33,348 nucleotides of DNA, from assembly GCA_014804655.1 (NCBI GenBank), contig JAAUZK010000021.1, positions 1 to 33,348 on the forward strand, given 5' to 3'. Source of the DNA: Lachnospiraceae bacterium. Lineage in GTDB: Bacteria; Bacillota; Clostridia; Lachnospirales; Lachnospiraceae. Shown here piece after piece: positions 23,997-32,016 of this stretch. The notes under the pieces were generated by a model, which worked only from the letters and a program-made list of their open reading frames with translations, was not told where the DNA came from and did not search any database. The first letter of the stretch is position 1. Every line of letters starts with the position of its first letter. The translations under genes were made by a program, and so were the position numbers.

Positions 23997-24011
23997 TTTT
24001 TCGACGAAAAA
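23997..24011. promoter_or_regulatory. Dyad between rnfC and the exonuclease gene
   Basis: TTTTTCG-A-CGAAAAA is a perfect 15-base dyad in the middle of the divergent spacer. It may be an operator for either side. No consensus is matched with confidence. Confidence 0.3.
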
Positions 24012-24074
24012 AACTACTGCTATTTCAAAAAATATGTTAGTATATACCTAAGTTATTTGCAGTAGGAGAACATT

Positions 24075-25178
24075 ATGCGGACAATTAACCAAACCTTAGA
24101 AAACTTTACCATACAATACCCCTTAGAGCGAATCGCACCGCTTGATAAACTGCTGTTTATCGACATTGAAACGACAGGATTTACCGCCAGGAGTTCCTCG
24201 CTTTATATGATCGGTGCCGCTTACAATTACGACGGCTGCTGGCATATTAAGCAGTGGTTTGCGAAAAATTATAATGAAGAGCAGGCTCTTCTTACAGATT
24301 TCTTTTCTTTTGCCGCGGATTACACACATTTGATCCACTTTAACGGTAATAATTTTGATCTGCCCTATCTTCTGCAGAAATGTGAAATGCAACAGCTGCC
24401 ATACAATTTTGACAATTTTGAAGGAATCGATCTCTATAAAAGAATCTCCCCCTACAAATTCTTCCTACATACGCCTAACTGTAAGCAGAAAACGCTGGAG
24501 GAACTAATGGGCATCGACCGGGAGGATGTTTACAACGGCGGTGAATTAATCGGATTGTATCATGAATATGTGAAAAATCCTTCGGAAGAAATATACCAAC
24601 TTCTCTTGCTCCATAACAGTGATGATATGAAGGGCATGCTGCAACTTCTGCCGTTGCTCGCTTTCTACGATCTTTTTAACGTTCCGGTCAAGGCAAAGAA
24701 AGTACAGTCAAACCGTTATGTCGATTATCACGGACATGACAGGCAGGAGCTCCTGATGAAACTGGAACTTCCCACACCGCTTCCATTTACGATCTCGAAT
24801 CTGTCAAACGGCTGCTATTTCAGCGGAGAACTGTCAGAAGGTATCTTGAAGGTGCCGGTCTATGAAGAAGAAATGAAGTATTTCTATTCTAATTATAAAG
24901 ACTACTATTATCTTCCCGAAGAGGATGTAGCGCTGCATAAATCCGTTGCTTCCTTCGTGGATAAAGAACATCGCGTGCAGGCCGGTGCTGCTAACTGCTA
25001 CACGCGCAAATTCTCCACCTATCTGCCGCAATGGGATATCTTCACGGAGCCTTTCTTCAAACGGGATTATAAGAGCAAAGATCTTTTCTTTGAATTGACT
25101 GACGAGATGAAAACAGACAGGGAACTGTTCTCCCGCTATGCGCAGTATCTGCTTGGGAGGATGGCGAAGACCTATTAA
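24075..25178 (+). CDS. YprB-like exonuclease (RNase H-like DEDD fold)
   Basis: 367 residues. The N-terminal 210 form a DEDD-type 3'-5' exonuclease domain of the RNase_H_2/YprB family: FIDIETTG (28-35, motif I), HFNGNNFDLPYL (about 88-99, motif II) and LLHNSDDMKGML (motif III, with His and Asp). Residues about 215-367 are an additional domain found in Clostridia relatives that I cannot name, rich in Tyr and acidic residues. Its substrate is unknown. DNA repair or RNA processing are possible. GTAGGAGA precedes the ATG. It is divergent from rnfC, stands alone on the plus strand and is followed by hairpins. Confidence 0.82.
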   Translation: MRTINQTLENFTIQYPLERIAPLDKLLFIDIETTGFTARSSSLYMIGAAYNYDGCWHIKQWFAKNYNEEQALLTDFFSFAADYTHLIHFNGNNFDLPYLLQKCEMQQLPYNFDNFEGIDLYKRISPYKFFLHTPNCKQKTLEELMGIDREDVYNGGELIGLYHEYVKNPSEEIYQLLLLHNSDDMKGMLQLLPLLAFYDLFNVPVKAKKVQSNRYVDYHGHDRQELLMKLELPTPLPFTISNLSNGCYFSGELSEGILKVPVYEEEMKYFYSNYKDYYYLPEEDVALHKSVASFVDKEHRVQAGAANCYTRKFSTYLPQWDIFTEPFFKRDYKSKDLFFELTDEMKTDRELFSRYAQYLLGRMAKTY

Positions 25179-25180
25179 TA

Positions 25181-25220
25181 AATCGAGCTGCGCTCGATTG
25201 CGAGCTTCGCTTCGCAAACT
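25181..25220. repeat. Palindromic intergenic repeat, copy 3 (inverted)
   Basis: AATCGAGC/GCTCGATT (25181-25188, 25192-25199) form a perfect hairpin. Next to it, 25198-25220 is the reverse complement, with two mismatches in 23, of the core at 18850-18872. As in copy 2, the core is joined to a palindrome of unrelated sequence. Confidence 0.55.
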
Positions 25221-25221
25221 T

Positions 25222-25258
25222 GAAAAAAATAAGGGACGCTTCCGCGGAAGTGTCCCTT
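25222..25258 (-). terminator. Strong terminator of the cheR operon
   Basis: A 13-base-pair stem, AAGGGAC..CTTCC with GGAAG..GTCCCTT (25231-25258), is followed on the minus strand by TTATTTTTTTC. It may also stop plus-strand reading from the exonuclease gene, less efficiently. Confidence 0.88.
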
Positions 25259-25292
25259 TAAACTGCTTACTATCTCTGTGAAGTTCTTATTC

Positions 25293-26072
25293 CTACATCG
25301 GTTTCTGATAGAAGAAAGAATTCTTTCTGTCGAAGCCGACATCCTTATGGTTAATAATCTGCTCAGTGCTGCCGATAAACAGATATCCGCCCGGCTTAAG
25401 ACTCTTCTGGAACTTACGGAAGACTTCATCCTTAGCTTCCTCCGTAAAGTAAATTAACACGTTACGGCAAACAATCAGATGATAGTCTGTCGGATATGTA
25501 TCTTTCAACAGATTGTGTTCTTTAAACTCTACTCTGGATTTCACCTCATCAGAAATCTGATAAGACGGTCCGATCTTTGTGAAGAACTTCTTCTTCAAAT
25601 CAGCCGGAACCCCTATCACACTCTTCTCCGAGTATAATCCTGCCTTAGCCTTCGCAATAACCTGCTTATCTAAGTCCGTTGCGTATATCTTGATCTGATT
25701 CAACGGCAAGTGCTTGGATAATGCCATTACAAGAGAATAAGGCTCATCACCCGTAGAGCAGGCCGCGCTCCAAATCTTAAGATTATTCCCGTAGCGCTTA
25801 ATCAGATCGGGGAATATATCCTGATCCAACAGTTTCCATTGATCCACATTACGATAAAATTCAGACACATTGATCGTCAGATAGTTTACAAACTCATCAA
25901 ACATATTGCGGTCTGATTTCAGAGACGCAATATATTTGTCATAACCGACAATCTTGTTTTTTGCAATTAGCGTATCGATTCGACGTTTCATCTGCTTCTC
26001 TTTATAAGCATTCAAATCAATTTTCGTCAAATCGAAGACTGCTTTCTTGAAATACTCATAATCGTATGCCAT
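25293..26072 (-). CDS. cheR: CheR-type protein glutamate methyltransferase
   Basis: Uses S-adenosylmethionine to methylate glutamates on chemoreceptors. The N-terminal helical domain (1-70) with the MKRRI segment is followed by the methyltransferase fold: SEFYRN, WSAACSTGDEPYSL (SAM loop), IYATDLDKQVIAKAKAG, HLIVCRNVLIYFT and LKPGGYLFIGSTEQI. 259 residues from the ATG at 26072. A GTG three codons earlier overlaps the GGTGAAGG ribosome site, so the ATG is preferred. There are no chemotaxis genes beside it. It follows rpsA by 36 bases, so it may be co-transcribed with housekeeping genes. Confidence 0.93.
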   Translation of the reverse strand: MAYDYEYFKKAVFDLTKIDLNAYKEKQMKRRIDTLIAKNKIVGYDKYIASLKSDRNMFDEFVNYLTINVSEFYRNVDQWKLLDQDIFPDLIKRYGNNLKIWSAACSTGDEPYSLVMALSKHLPLNQIKIYATDLDKQVIAKAKAGLYSEKSVIGVPADLKKKFFTKIGPSYQISDEVKSRVEFKEHNLLKDTYPTDYHLIVCRNVLIYFTEEAKDEVFRKFQKSLKPGGYLFIGSTEQIINHKDVGFDRKNSFFYQKPM

Positions 26073-26108
26073 AACCTTCACCGCCTATTAATGATATTAT
26101 AGTTTATA

Positions 26109-27266
26109 TTATGCCTCTGTCTCTTCATCGGCATTTTCACTGGAAATCATTGCGTCAATATCTACGGAAACAACATCTGCGTTATCATCCTCAGCTTTAT
26201 TCTCTTCAGGCTCGGGCGCAAGCATTGCCTTGATGCTTAAGCTGATCTTCTTATCTTCCTCATTGAAATCAACGACTTTCGCTGTTACCTCTTCTCCCGT
26301 CTTTAACACATCGGAAGGTTTCTCAATGTGTTCCTTGGAGATCTGAGATACATGCAGCAGTGCGTCGATTCCGGCTTCCAATTCAATAAATGCACCGAAA
26401 TCTGTCATACGTGCAACCTTACCGGTCACCACATTACCGACCGCATATTTGTCAGCGGCACCCTTCCACGGATTCTGATCCTCAAACTTAAGGCTGAGTG
26501 CGATCTTCGTACCGGAGATTTCCTTAATCAATACTTTCACAACATCGCCGACTTTAAATACTTTCTTCGGATTCTCCACTCTGCCCCATGACATCTCGGA
26601 AATATGAAGCAGTCCGTCACATCCGCCCAGATCAATAAATGCGCCGAAGTCTGTCACATTCTTCACTGTGCCTTCCACAGTATCGCCTGCCTTGATCGTC
26701 TCGAACAGCTTCTTCTGCAGCTCGGCCTTCTCAGCCATGATCAACTGCTTTCTGTCACCGATATATCTTCTTCTCTTCGGATTATACTCACTGATTACAA
26801 ACTCGATTTCCTGTCCCGCATATTTGGTCAGGTCTTTTTCGTAAGTATCGGATACAAGGCTTGCCGGAATAAAGATTCTCACTTCCTCCACTACAACACT
26901 TAAACCTCCGTCAAGCACCTGTGTTACCTTCGCCTTTAATACTTCATTATTATTGTATGCTTCTTCAATCCGCTTATTGCCTCTGTCTGCGGCGAGACGC
27001 TTGTAGGTAAGGAGAACTTGTCCCTCACCGTCGTTTACCTTGAGCACCTTAACTTCCATGGTATCTCCGGGCTTAGCAATGGTTGTCAAATCAACATTAG
27101 GTTCGTTTGTATATTCGTTTCTGGTGAGAACACCATCTGATTTATATCCGATGTTGAGAATGATCTCTTCCGGCTTTACATCAATAACGGTACCTTCAAC
27201 AACCTCTCCTGTGTGTATTGTCTTTAATGATTCTTCTAACATTTGTTCAAAAGTTAATTCTGACAT
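26109..27266 (-). CDS. rpsA: Ribosomal protein S1-like protein
   Basis: 385 residues with four S1 RNA-binding domains, at about 18-90, 106-175, 192-261 and 276-346, then an acidic tail. Domains three and four have the classic motif VTDFGAFIDL...GLLHISEMSWG and MTDFGAFIEL...ALLHVSQIS. The four-domain form is usual in Firmicutes, where its role on the ribosome is less certain than in Proteobacteria. The ATG at 27266 has GAGGAGG 9 bases before it, inside the ispH gene. A longer in-frame reading of 60 residues has no family similarity. It overlaps ispH by 20 bases in the +1 frame. Confidence 0.93.
   Translation of the reverse strand: MSELTFEQMLEESLKTIHTGEVVEGTVIDVKPEEIILNIGYKSDGVLTRNEYTNEPNVDLTTIAKPGDTMEVKVLKVNDGEGQVLLTYKRLAADRGNKRIEEAYNNNEVLKAKVTQVLDGGLSVVVEEVRIFIPASLVSDTYEKDLTKYAGQEIEFVISEYNPKRRRYIGDRKQLIMAEKAELQKKLFETIKAGDTVEGTVKNVTDFGAFIDLGGCDGLLHISEMSWGRVENPKKVFKVGDVVKVLIKEISGTKIALSLKFEDQNPWKGAADKYAVGNVVTGKVARMTDFGAFIELEAGIDALLHVSQISKEHIEKPSDVLKTGEEVTAKVVDFNEEDKKISLSIKAMLAPEPEENKAEDDNADVVSVDIDAMISSENADEETEA
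27246..27254 (-). other. Possible +1 frameshift site joining ispH to rpsA
   Basis: ispH ends AAC TTT TGA A. A slip of the TTT-decoding tRNA by one base along TTTT would read GAA next, exactly the rpsA frame (TTT GAA CAA). A UGA stop after a slippery TTT is like the prfB site, and a GAGGAGG lies about 20 bases upstream, farther than the spacing in prfB. No proof that it is used. Confidence 0.3.
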
Positions 27267-28095
27267 AATTTTGAACCTCCTCGATAATATTGTTTGGGGT
27301 GGACGCCCCTGCTGTAATACCCACCAGTCGGACAGATTTAGGTAAATCCAAATGCAAATCGTCAAGTGTCTGTATAAAATACGTGTCAGGACACTCCTGC
27401 ATACAGATCTCATATAGCTTCCGTGTATTAGAACTATGTTTACCACCTATTACTATCATAACGTCGACTTCAGCGGCTATCTTTCTAGCCTCTGTCTGTC
27501 GCACTTCCGTAGCGTTACATATAGTATTCACAACACTAACATTGTACCCTTTTTCCATGAAAATTTCAACCATATCTTGAAATTTATTGTAGTTAAATGT
27601 CGTCTGGGAAACAATACAGATTTCCTCGCCCTGCCTGCAGACAAAATTTTGTGCCTCTTCAAGCGACTCAATGACCGTTGCCGGTTCCTTCGACCAGCTC
27701 ATGGTTCCCTCTACTTCCGGATGCCCGGCATTACCGATAATCACGATTTTTTTGCCTGCCCTGCTCTCTGTCTCTACAATATTATGAATGCGTTTCACAA
27801 AAGGACATGTAGCATCCACACACTCCAGCCCCTGCTCTTCTATCATCTCACAGACCTTTTGCGGCACACCGTGGGCGCGTATCACTACGGTTCCCTCCGT
27901 AATCCCTGCAAGCTGTTCTTCCGACTCGATCACATGCACGCCTTTTTTCTCTAAATCTTTCACCACTTCTTCGTTGTGGATGATGGAACCATATGTATAA
28001 ATCGGTTTGCCCGTATCGACCTGTTCATACACCTGCTCTACTGCTCTCTCAACCCCGAAGCAGAATCCCGCATGCTCTGCCAAAATTACTTCCAT
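27247..28095 (-). CDS. ispH: 4-hydroxy-3-methylbut-2-enyl diphosphate reductase
   Basis: Last enzyme of the MEP isoprenoid pathway, making isopentenyl and dimethylallyl diphosphates with a 4Fe-4S cluster. The three cluster cysteines are in HAGFCFGV (Cys12), DATCPFV and TICNATEVRQ. Also present are the substrate-binding RAHGV, GHPEVEGT and KHSSNTRKL segments. 282 residues from the ATG at 28095, preceded by AAAGG. The frame extends 24 codons upstream without a site. In many Clostridia IspH and ribosomal S1 are one fused polypeptide. Here they are separate but overlapping frames. Confidence 0.96.
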   Translation of the reverse strand: MEVILAEHAGFCFGVERAVEQVYEQVDTGKPIYTYGSIIHNEEVVKDLEKKGVHVIESEEQLAGITEGTVVIRAHGVPQKVCEMIEEQGLECVDATCPFVKRIHNIVETESRAGKKIVIIGNAGHPEVEGTMSWSKEPATVIESLEEAQNFVCRQGEEICIVSQTTFNYNKFQDMVEIFMEKGYNVSVVNTICNATEVRQTEARKIAAEVDVMIVIGGKHSSNTRKLYEICMQECPDTYFIQTLDDLHLDLPKSVRLVGITAGASTPNNIIEEVQNYVRINF

Positions 28096-28191
28096 AATTG
28101 AACCTTTCTGTCTTTTGCTTACTTTCTGTTCTCTATCCATCTGCCACATGCATATCGTAAACTGCATACCACCGCCACAAACTTCAGCGCA

Positions 28192-28851
28192 CTAATCGGA
28201 AACCAGTGCAATTACAGCTTCCACTACCTCATCAATGGTCATATATGATGAATCTATCAGCGTGGCATCCTCCGCCTGCCTGAGCGGAGAAAGCTCTCTG
28301 GTCATGTCCTGATGATCTCGCTCTATAATATCCTTTTCAATCGTATCCAGATCACTGGCAATCCCTTTATCCGCCAATTCCTTGTAACGTCTTTCGGCAC
28401 GCACTCTGCTGTCAGCTGTCAGATATACTTTCACCTGCGCATGAGGAAGCACGCATGTGCCGATATCTCTGCCGTCCATCACTACATCCTTGCTGGCTGC
28501 CAGTTTATGCTGCAGCTCCACCATTTTCTTGCGAACGTTGGGGTTTGGACTGCTGACAGATGCCATATTGCCCACCTCTTCCGTTCTGATCAGTCCATTC
28601 ACGTTCTCGCCGTTTAAATATACGATCTGCTCCCCGTTTTCATATCCAATGGATATGTCCGCCTCCGCGCACTTCACATTGATCCCGTCCGTATCCGACG
28701 GCGCTATATGCTCTCTGAGCAGATACAATGCCATAGCGCGATACATGGCACCCGTATCTACATATATGTATCCCAGCTTCTTCGCGATTTTCTTCGCGAT
28801 CGTACTCTTGCCTGCGCCGGCAGGCCCGTCAATAGCAATATTAACGCTCAT
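28192..28851 (-). CDS. cmk: Cytidylate kinase
   Basis: Phosphorylates CMP and dCMP using ATP. The P-loop GPAGAGKST is at residues 9-17, followed by VDTGAMYRA, then VMDGRDIGT and the lid region RAERRYKEL. 219 residues from the ATG at 28851, 5 bases after GAGGAACAAG. The in-frame codons upstream lack a site. It sits between the HI0933-type flavoprotein gene and ispH, the usual arrangement in Clostridia. Confidence 0.95.
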   Translation of the reverse strand: MSVNIAIDGPAGAGKSTIAKKIAKKLGYIYVDTGAMYRAMALYLLREHIAPSDTDGINVKCAEADISIGYENGEQIVYLNGENVNGLIRTEEVGNMASVSSPNPNVRKKMVELQHKLAASKDVVMDGRDIGTCVLPHAQVKVYLTADSRVRAERRYKELADKGIASDLDTIEKDIIERDHQDMTRELSPLRQAEDATLIDSSYMTIDEVVEAVIALVSD

Positions 28852-28938
28852 ACCTTGTTCCTCGTCTTTCTTTGTTCTATGTATTCCGCTTCTCTCCATA
28901 ATGCCGCGGTCATTATTCTTTCTTCTCTCATCAATATC

Positions 28939-30195
28939 TCATTCGTCTATCCGATCTTCGCCAGTGTCCGGTATACTGCTCCCAGCCAGATGACCCGTAG
29001 ACCATGCGATCTGCAGATTAAATCCGCCGGTGACTGCATCCAGATCAAGCAACTCCCCTGCAAAATACAATCCTTTCACCAGCTTGGATTCCATCGTTGA
29101 AGGATTCACTTCTTTAACTTTGATACCTCCCTGTGTGATGATTGCTTCCGTGTAATCCCGCAGCCCGCTTACGTGCATCATAAGACCTTTTGTGACCGCT
29201 GTAATCCGTTCCCGCTCCTGTCTTGTGATCTCATGGACTTTCCTCTCCCCTCCGATCCCCGACAAGTCGATCATGACCGGTGTCAGTTTGGAAGGATACA
29301 GGCTTCCTATCACATTCTTCAACTGTTTGTTCGGATTCTGTTCAAATTCACGCAAGATCCTTTTATCTAACTGTTCCGCCGTAAGCGCCGGTTTCAAGTC
29401 AATCGTGACCGTAACAGTATCCTTATCCTTACATTTATTATAATAACTGCTGGCAGAAAGAACAAGCGGTCCGCTGATTCCGAAATGGGTAAACAGCATC
29501 TCTCCGAATCCCTGCCAGACCTTCTTCTTACCACATGCCATTGTCAGCGTAACATTCTTAAGAGACAGTCCCTGAAGCTGACTACACCACAGCTCCTTAA
29601 TCTCCATAGGCACCAGCGCCGGCGTACATTCTTTCTGCGTATGACCAAGCTGCCCTGCCATTCGATGTCCGTCTCCTGTGGCTCCTGTGGTCGGGTAAGA
29701 CAATCCGCCTGTGGCAAGTATTACTGCATCAGCCGCCATCTTCCTGCCGTCTGTCAGTAATACACCCATTATTTTTCCATCTGCGGTCAGAACTTCTCTA
29801 ACTGCGGTATGAATATGTACTTCGACACCTTTTTGCCGCATAAGACGCTCCATAGCTGCTATGATATCATATGAATGGTCCGATACCGGAAAAACCCGCT
29901 CTCCCCGCTCAACCTTAAGCGGACAGCCCGCTTTCTCAATCAAATCCATCAACTGCCTATTATCAAAATCATAGAATGCGCTATATAAAAACTTGGGGTT
30001 GCTCACTATATTTTCGAACAGCTTGTCCGTCTCACATGCATTGGTCACATTGCAGCGTCCCTTGCCCGTGATGAATAGCTTCTTCCCCAACTTCTCATTT
30101 TTTTCTATCAGCAGGACTTTGTGCCCGCACTCTGCGGCGGCGTACGCTGCCATCATTCCGGCCGCGCCGCCGCCTATTACAATCACACTGCTCAT
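28939..30195 (-). CDS. HI0933/YhiN-family flavoprotein
   Basis: A 418-residue FAD-binding protein. The Rossmann motif GGGAAGMMAAYAAAE is at 8-22, followed by EKNEKLGKKLFITGKGRCNVTN, ATGGLSYPTTGATGDGHRMA, and near the end YFAGELLDLDAVTGGFNLQIAWSTG, all signatures of the family. The function is not settled. The conserved link to cmk in Clostridia suggests a housekeeping role, perhaps RNA or metabolite oxidation-reduction. GAAGGATG overlaps the start, so the ribosome site is close. It follows the RpiR gene by 40 bases. Confidence 0.92.
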   Translation of the reverse strand: MSSVIVIGGGAAGMMAAYAAAECGHKVLLIEKNEKLGKKLFITGKGRCNVTNACETDKLFENIVSNPKFLYSAFYDFDNRQLMDLIEKAGCPLKVERGERVFPVSDHSYDIIAAMERLMRQKGVEVHIHTAVREVLTADGKIMGVLLTDGRKMAADAVILATGGLSYPTTGATGDGHRMAGQLGHTQKECTPALVPMEIKELWCSQLQGLSLKNVTLTMACGKKKVWQGFGEMLFTHFGISGPLVLSASSYYNKCKDKDTVTVTIDLKPALTAEQLDKRILREFEQNPNKQLKNVIGSLYPSKLTPVMIDLSGIGGERKVHEITRQERERITAVTKGLMMHVSGLRDYTEAIITQGGIKVKEVNPSTMESKLVKGLYFAGELLDLDAVTGGFNLQIAWSTGHLAGSSIPDTGEDRIDE

Positions 30196-30235
30196 CCTTC
30201 ATCCATTCTGCATTCTTCGGCTTGTCCTAAGCTCA

Positions 30236-31165
30236 TTAATCTTCTTTTTTCCTCAAAGAGTAATTCAACATCGGCTCCTCATCAATAAAGTTGATCTCAT
30301 CATTCAGATATACCTGATAATTGTTCCATGCCTCTTCCAGATTCTTCAGATTAGTCTTTACTTCTTCCGGCCGTTTCAGACACATGGCTACCACAAGGGC
30401 ATTAATCACGCTAAGGGGCGCCACCAGCGAATCCACGATGGAAACCATATCGCTTCTGGCCAGAAGGTTACAGGAGGAATACAGGTTCATCGGTGAATGC
30501 ACCGAATCCGTAACCGTGATCACCTTGGCATTCCTGTCGTTGGCAAACTCCATCGCCTTTAAGGTACGCATGGAATATCTGGGAAAGCTGATGCCGATCA
30601 TGGCATCCTGCTCATCAATACGGATCATCTGCTCAAAAGTCTCCGACACACTCGTAGTCTTAAGAAGAATCACGTTGCCGCGGATCATATTCAGATAGAA
30701 GTGCAGAAAATCCGCCAGCGGCTCACAGCTCCTGACACCCATCACATAGACGTTTTTCGCCTCCAGTATGATATCCACCGCCGTCTCGAAAGCCACCGGA
30801 TCAAGACTGTGTATCGTATCCTGCAGTTTCTCTATGTCCGCCTCCAAAACCGAAGTCAATATTTCCGACTGCGTGCTCTTCCCATACTTGGCACCGATCT
30901 TCTGGACGGAATTGATCTTATTCTGTACCCAGTCCTCCAGATCGCGCTGGAATTCCGGATACCCGTTATAGCCGATGAACATAGCGTAGCGAACCACGGT
31001 AGACTCACTGACGCCTACCGTCTCTCCCAGCTTGGCGGCGGTCATAAACACCGCCTGATCATAATGATCATAAATAAACGCGGAGATTGCCTTCTGACCC
31101 TTACTCATTTTGCCGTAATGCTCATTAATCCTTGTTATAACATCATAACGATTCTGTATCACCAT
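30236..31165 (-). CDS. RpiR-family transcriptional regulator
   Basis: 309 residues. The N-terminal helix-turn-helix domain (1-77) shows KLGETVGVSESTVVRYAMFIGYNGYPEFQ, and the C-terminal SIS domain (about 115-250) binds a sugar phosphate or related metabolite (VYVMGVRSCEPLADFLHFYL, ISFPRYSMRTLKAMEFA, VITVTDS). No sugar-utilisation gene is beside it, so the target is unknown. The ribosome site is weak. The 116-base spacer between it and the TetR gene shows no clear promoter, so the two may be co-transcribed. Confidence 0.9.
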   Translation of the reverse strand: MVIQNRYDVITRINEHYGKMSKGQKAISAFIYDHYDQAVFMTAAKLGETVGVSESTVVRYAMFIGYNGYPEFQRDLEDWVQNKINSVQKIGAKYGKSTQSEILTSVLEADIEKLQDTIHSLDPVAFETAVDIILEAKNVYVMGVRSCEPLADFLHFYLNMIRGNVILLKTTSVSETFEQMIRIDEQDAMIGISFPRYSMRTLKAMEFANDRNAKVITVTDSVHSPMNLYSSCNLLARSDMVSIVDSLVAPLSVINALVVAMCLKRPEEVKTNLKNLEEAWNNYQVYLNDEINFIDEEPMLNYSLRKKED

Positions 31166-31281
31166 CTTCTATCGCAATATACCCTTCTCATCTGCTGTGC
31201 CGTTACTGTTTCATTTCTATGCCGATCTGTCATTCCGATATCTGCCGTCAACGCCCGATCCGAATATTTGACAGCATGTTA

Positions 31282-31833
31282 CTATACGTTCAGAAATGCT
31301 TTATAGGATTCCTCCAGCAGTTTAATCGTATCTTCTTCCTGCAAATCATAGTCGCCCGTAAGCGACATACATGCCGATCCATGAATGAAGATCCACATTC
31401 TCATAAACATTCCGCTGGGATCCTTGCAGCCGTAGAACTTGGCATTGTTGATTTCCCTGACCACCGTTGCGTTCTCACCGTTTAAAAGATCATACAGACT
31501 CTTGCCGTGCCGGTCCTCCGACATAAACAAAAGCTTGAAAAGCTGCTGTTCTTCCTGCGCAAACCGGATATAGGCCAGTCCCATATTAACAAAAGGCGTA
31601 TCGCTCGTCTTCGGGAATTTGTCGTAGTAATCATTAAAAAAACTGATCGCCTTATTGTACAGATCCTCACCCAGTTCTTCCATATTCTTGTACACCCGGA
31701 AAATCGGCTGCGTGGAACAGCCTGCCTTGGCCGCCAGTGTTCTGGCGCTCACCTGCGAAAAGCCATTCTGTCTGGTCATCTGAAATGCCGCATTTAATAT
31801 TTCATCCTTTGTGATCGTCTCTTTTCTTGCCAT
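31282..31833 (-). CDS. TetR-family transcriptional regulator
   Basis: 183 residues. The N-terminal helix-turn-helix (about 8-50) reads ILNAAFQMTRQNGFSQVSARTLAAKAGCSTQPIFRVYKNMEEL, a typical TetR DNA-binding domain. The rest is an all-helical ligand-binding domain of unknown ligand. The ATG at 31833 has GAGAGGG before it. A 16-codon upstream extension lacks a site. A palindrome overlapping its promoter implies that it represses itself. No transporter or enzyme gene is next to it. Confidence 0.9.
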   Translation of the reverse strand: MARKETITKDEILNAAFQMTRQNGFSQVSARTLAAKAGCSTQPIFRVYKNMEELGEDLYNKAISFFNDYYDKFPKTSDTPFVNMGLAYIRFAQEEQQLFKLLFMSEDRHGKSLYDLLNGENATVVREINNAKFYGCKDPSGMFMRMWIFIHGSACMSLTGDYDLQEEDTIKLLEESYKAFLNV

Positions 31834-31873
31834 AAGATATACCCTCTCTCGTATCGTAAATATATCATCTTTT

Positions 31874-31885
31874 GGTAACATATGT
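31874..31885. promoter_or_regulatory. Likely TetR operator
   Basis: TAACATATGTTA is a perfect 12-base palindrome that covers the predicted transcription start and touches the -10. A larger inverted pair GGTAACATA/TATGTAACC (one mismatch) spans 31872-31904, reaching into the promoter spacer. Confidence 0.6.
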
Positions 31886-31913
31886 TATTATAATATATTA
31901 TGTAACCTCCGTC
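31885..31913 (-). promoter_or_regulatory. Promoter of the TetR gene
   Basis: Minus-strand TTGACG (31908-31913) and TATAAT (31885-31890) are 17 bases apart, nearly consensus. Start near 31878. Confidence 0.85.
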
Positions 31914-31943
31914 AACTAAGAAATGCAAAAAAATGTCATACAA

Positions 31944-31991
31944 AAATCCCTTGATCTCAGCTTGTAAAAAAAAGCCTTGCTCAAGGGATTT
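31944..31991 (-). terminator. Terminator of the surface-protein gene
   Basis: AAATCCCTTGA and TCAAGGGATTT (31981-31991 and 31944-31954) form an 11-base stem around a 26-base loop that holds an eight-T run on the minus strand. The stem is followed by TTTG. It lies 26 bases after the gene's stop codon. Confidence 0.6.
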
Positions 31992-32016
31992 CTGCTGTTA
32001 TTATTATTTTACCTGT

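Noticed and set aside
27267..27446. 60-residue N-terminal extension of ribosomal protein S1
   Set aside because: It is the ispH gene read out of phase. GAGGAGG fixes the start at 27266.
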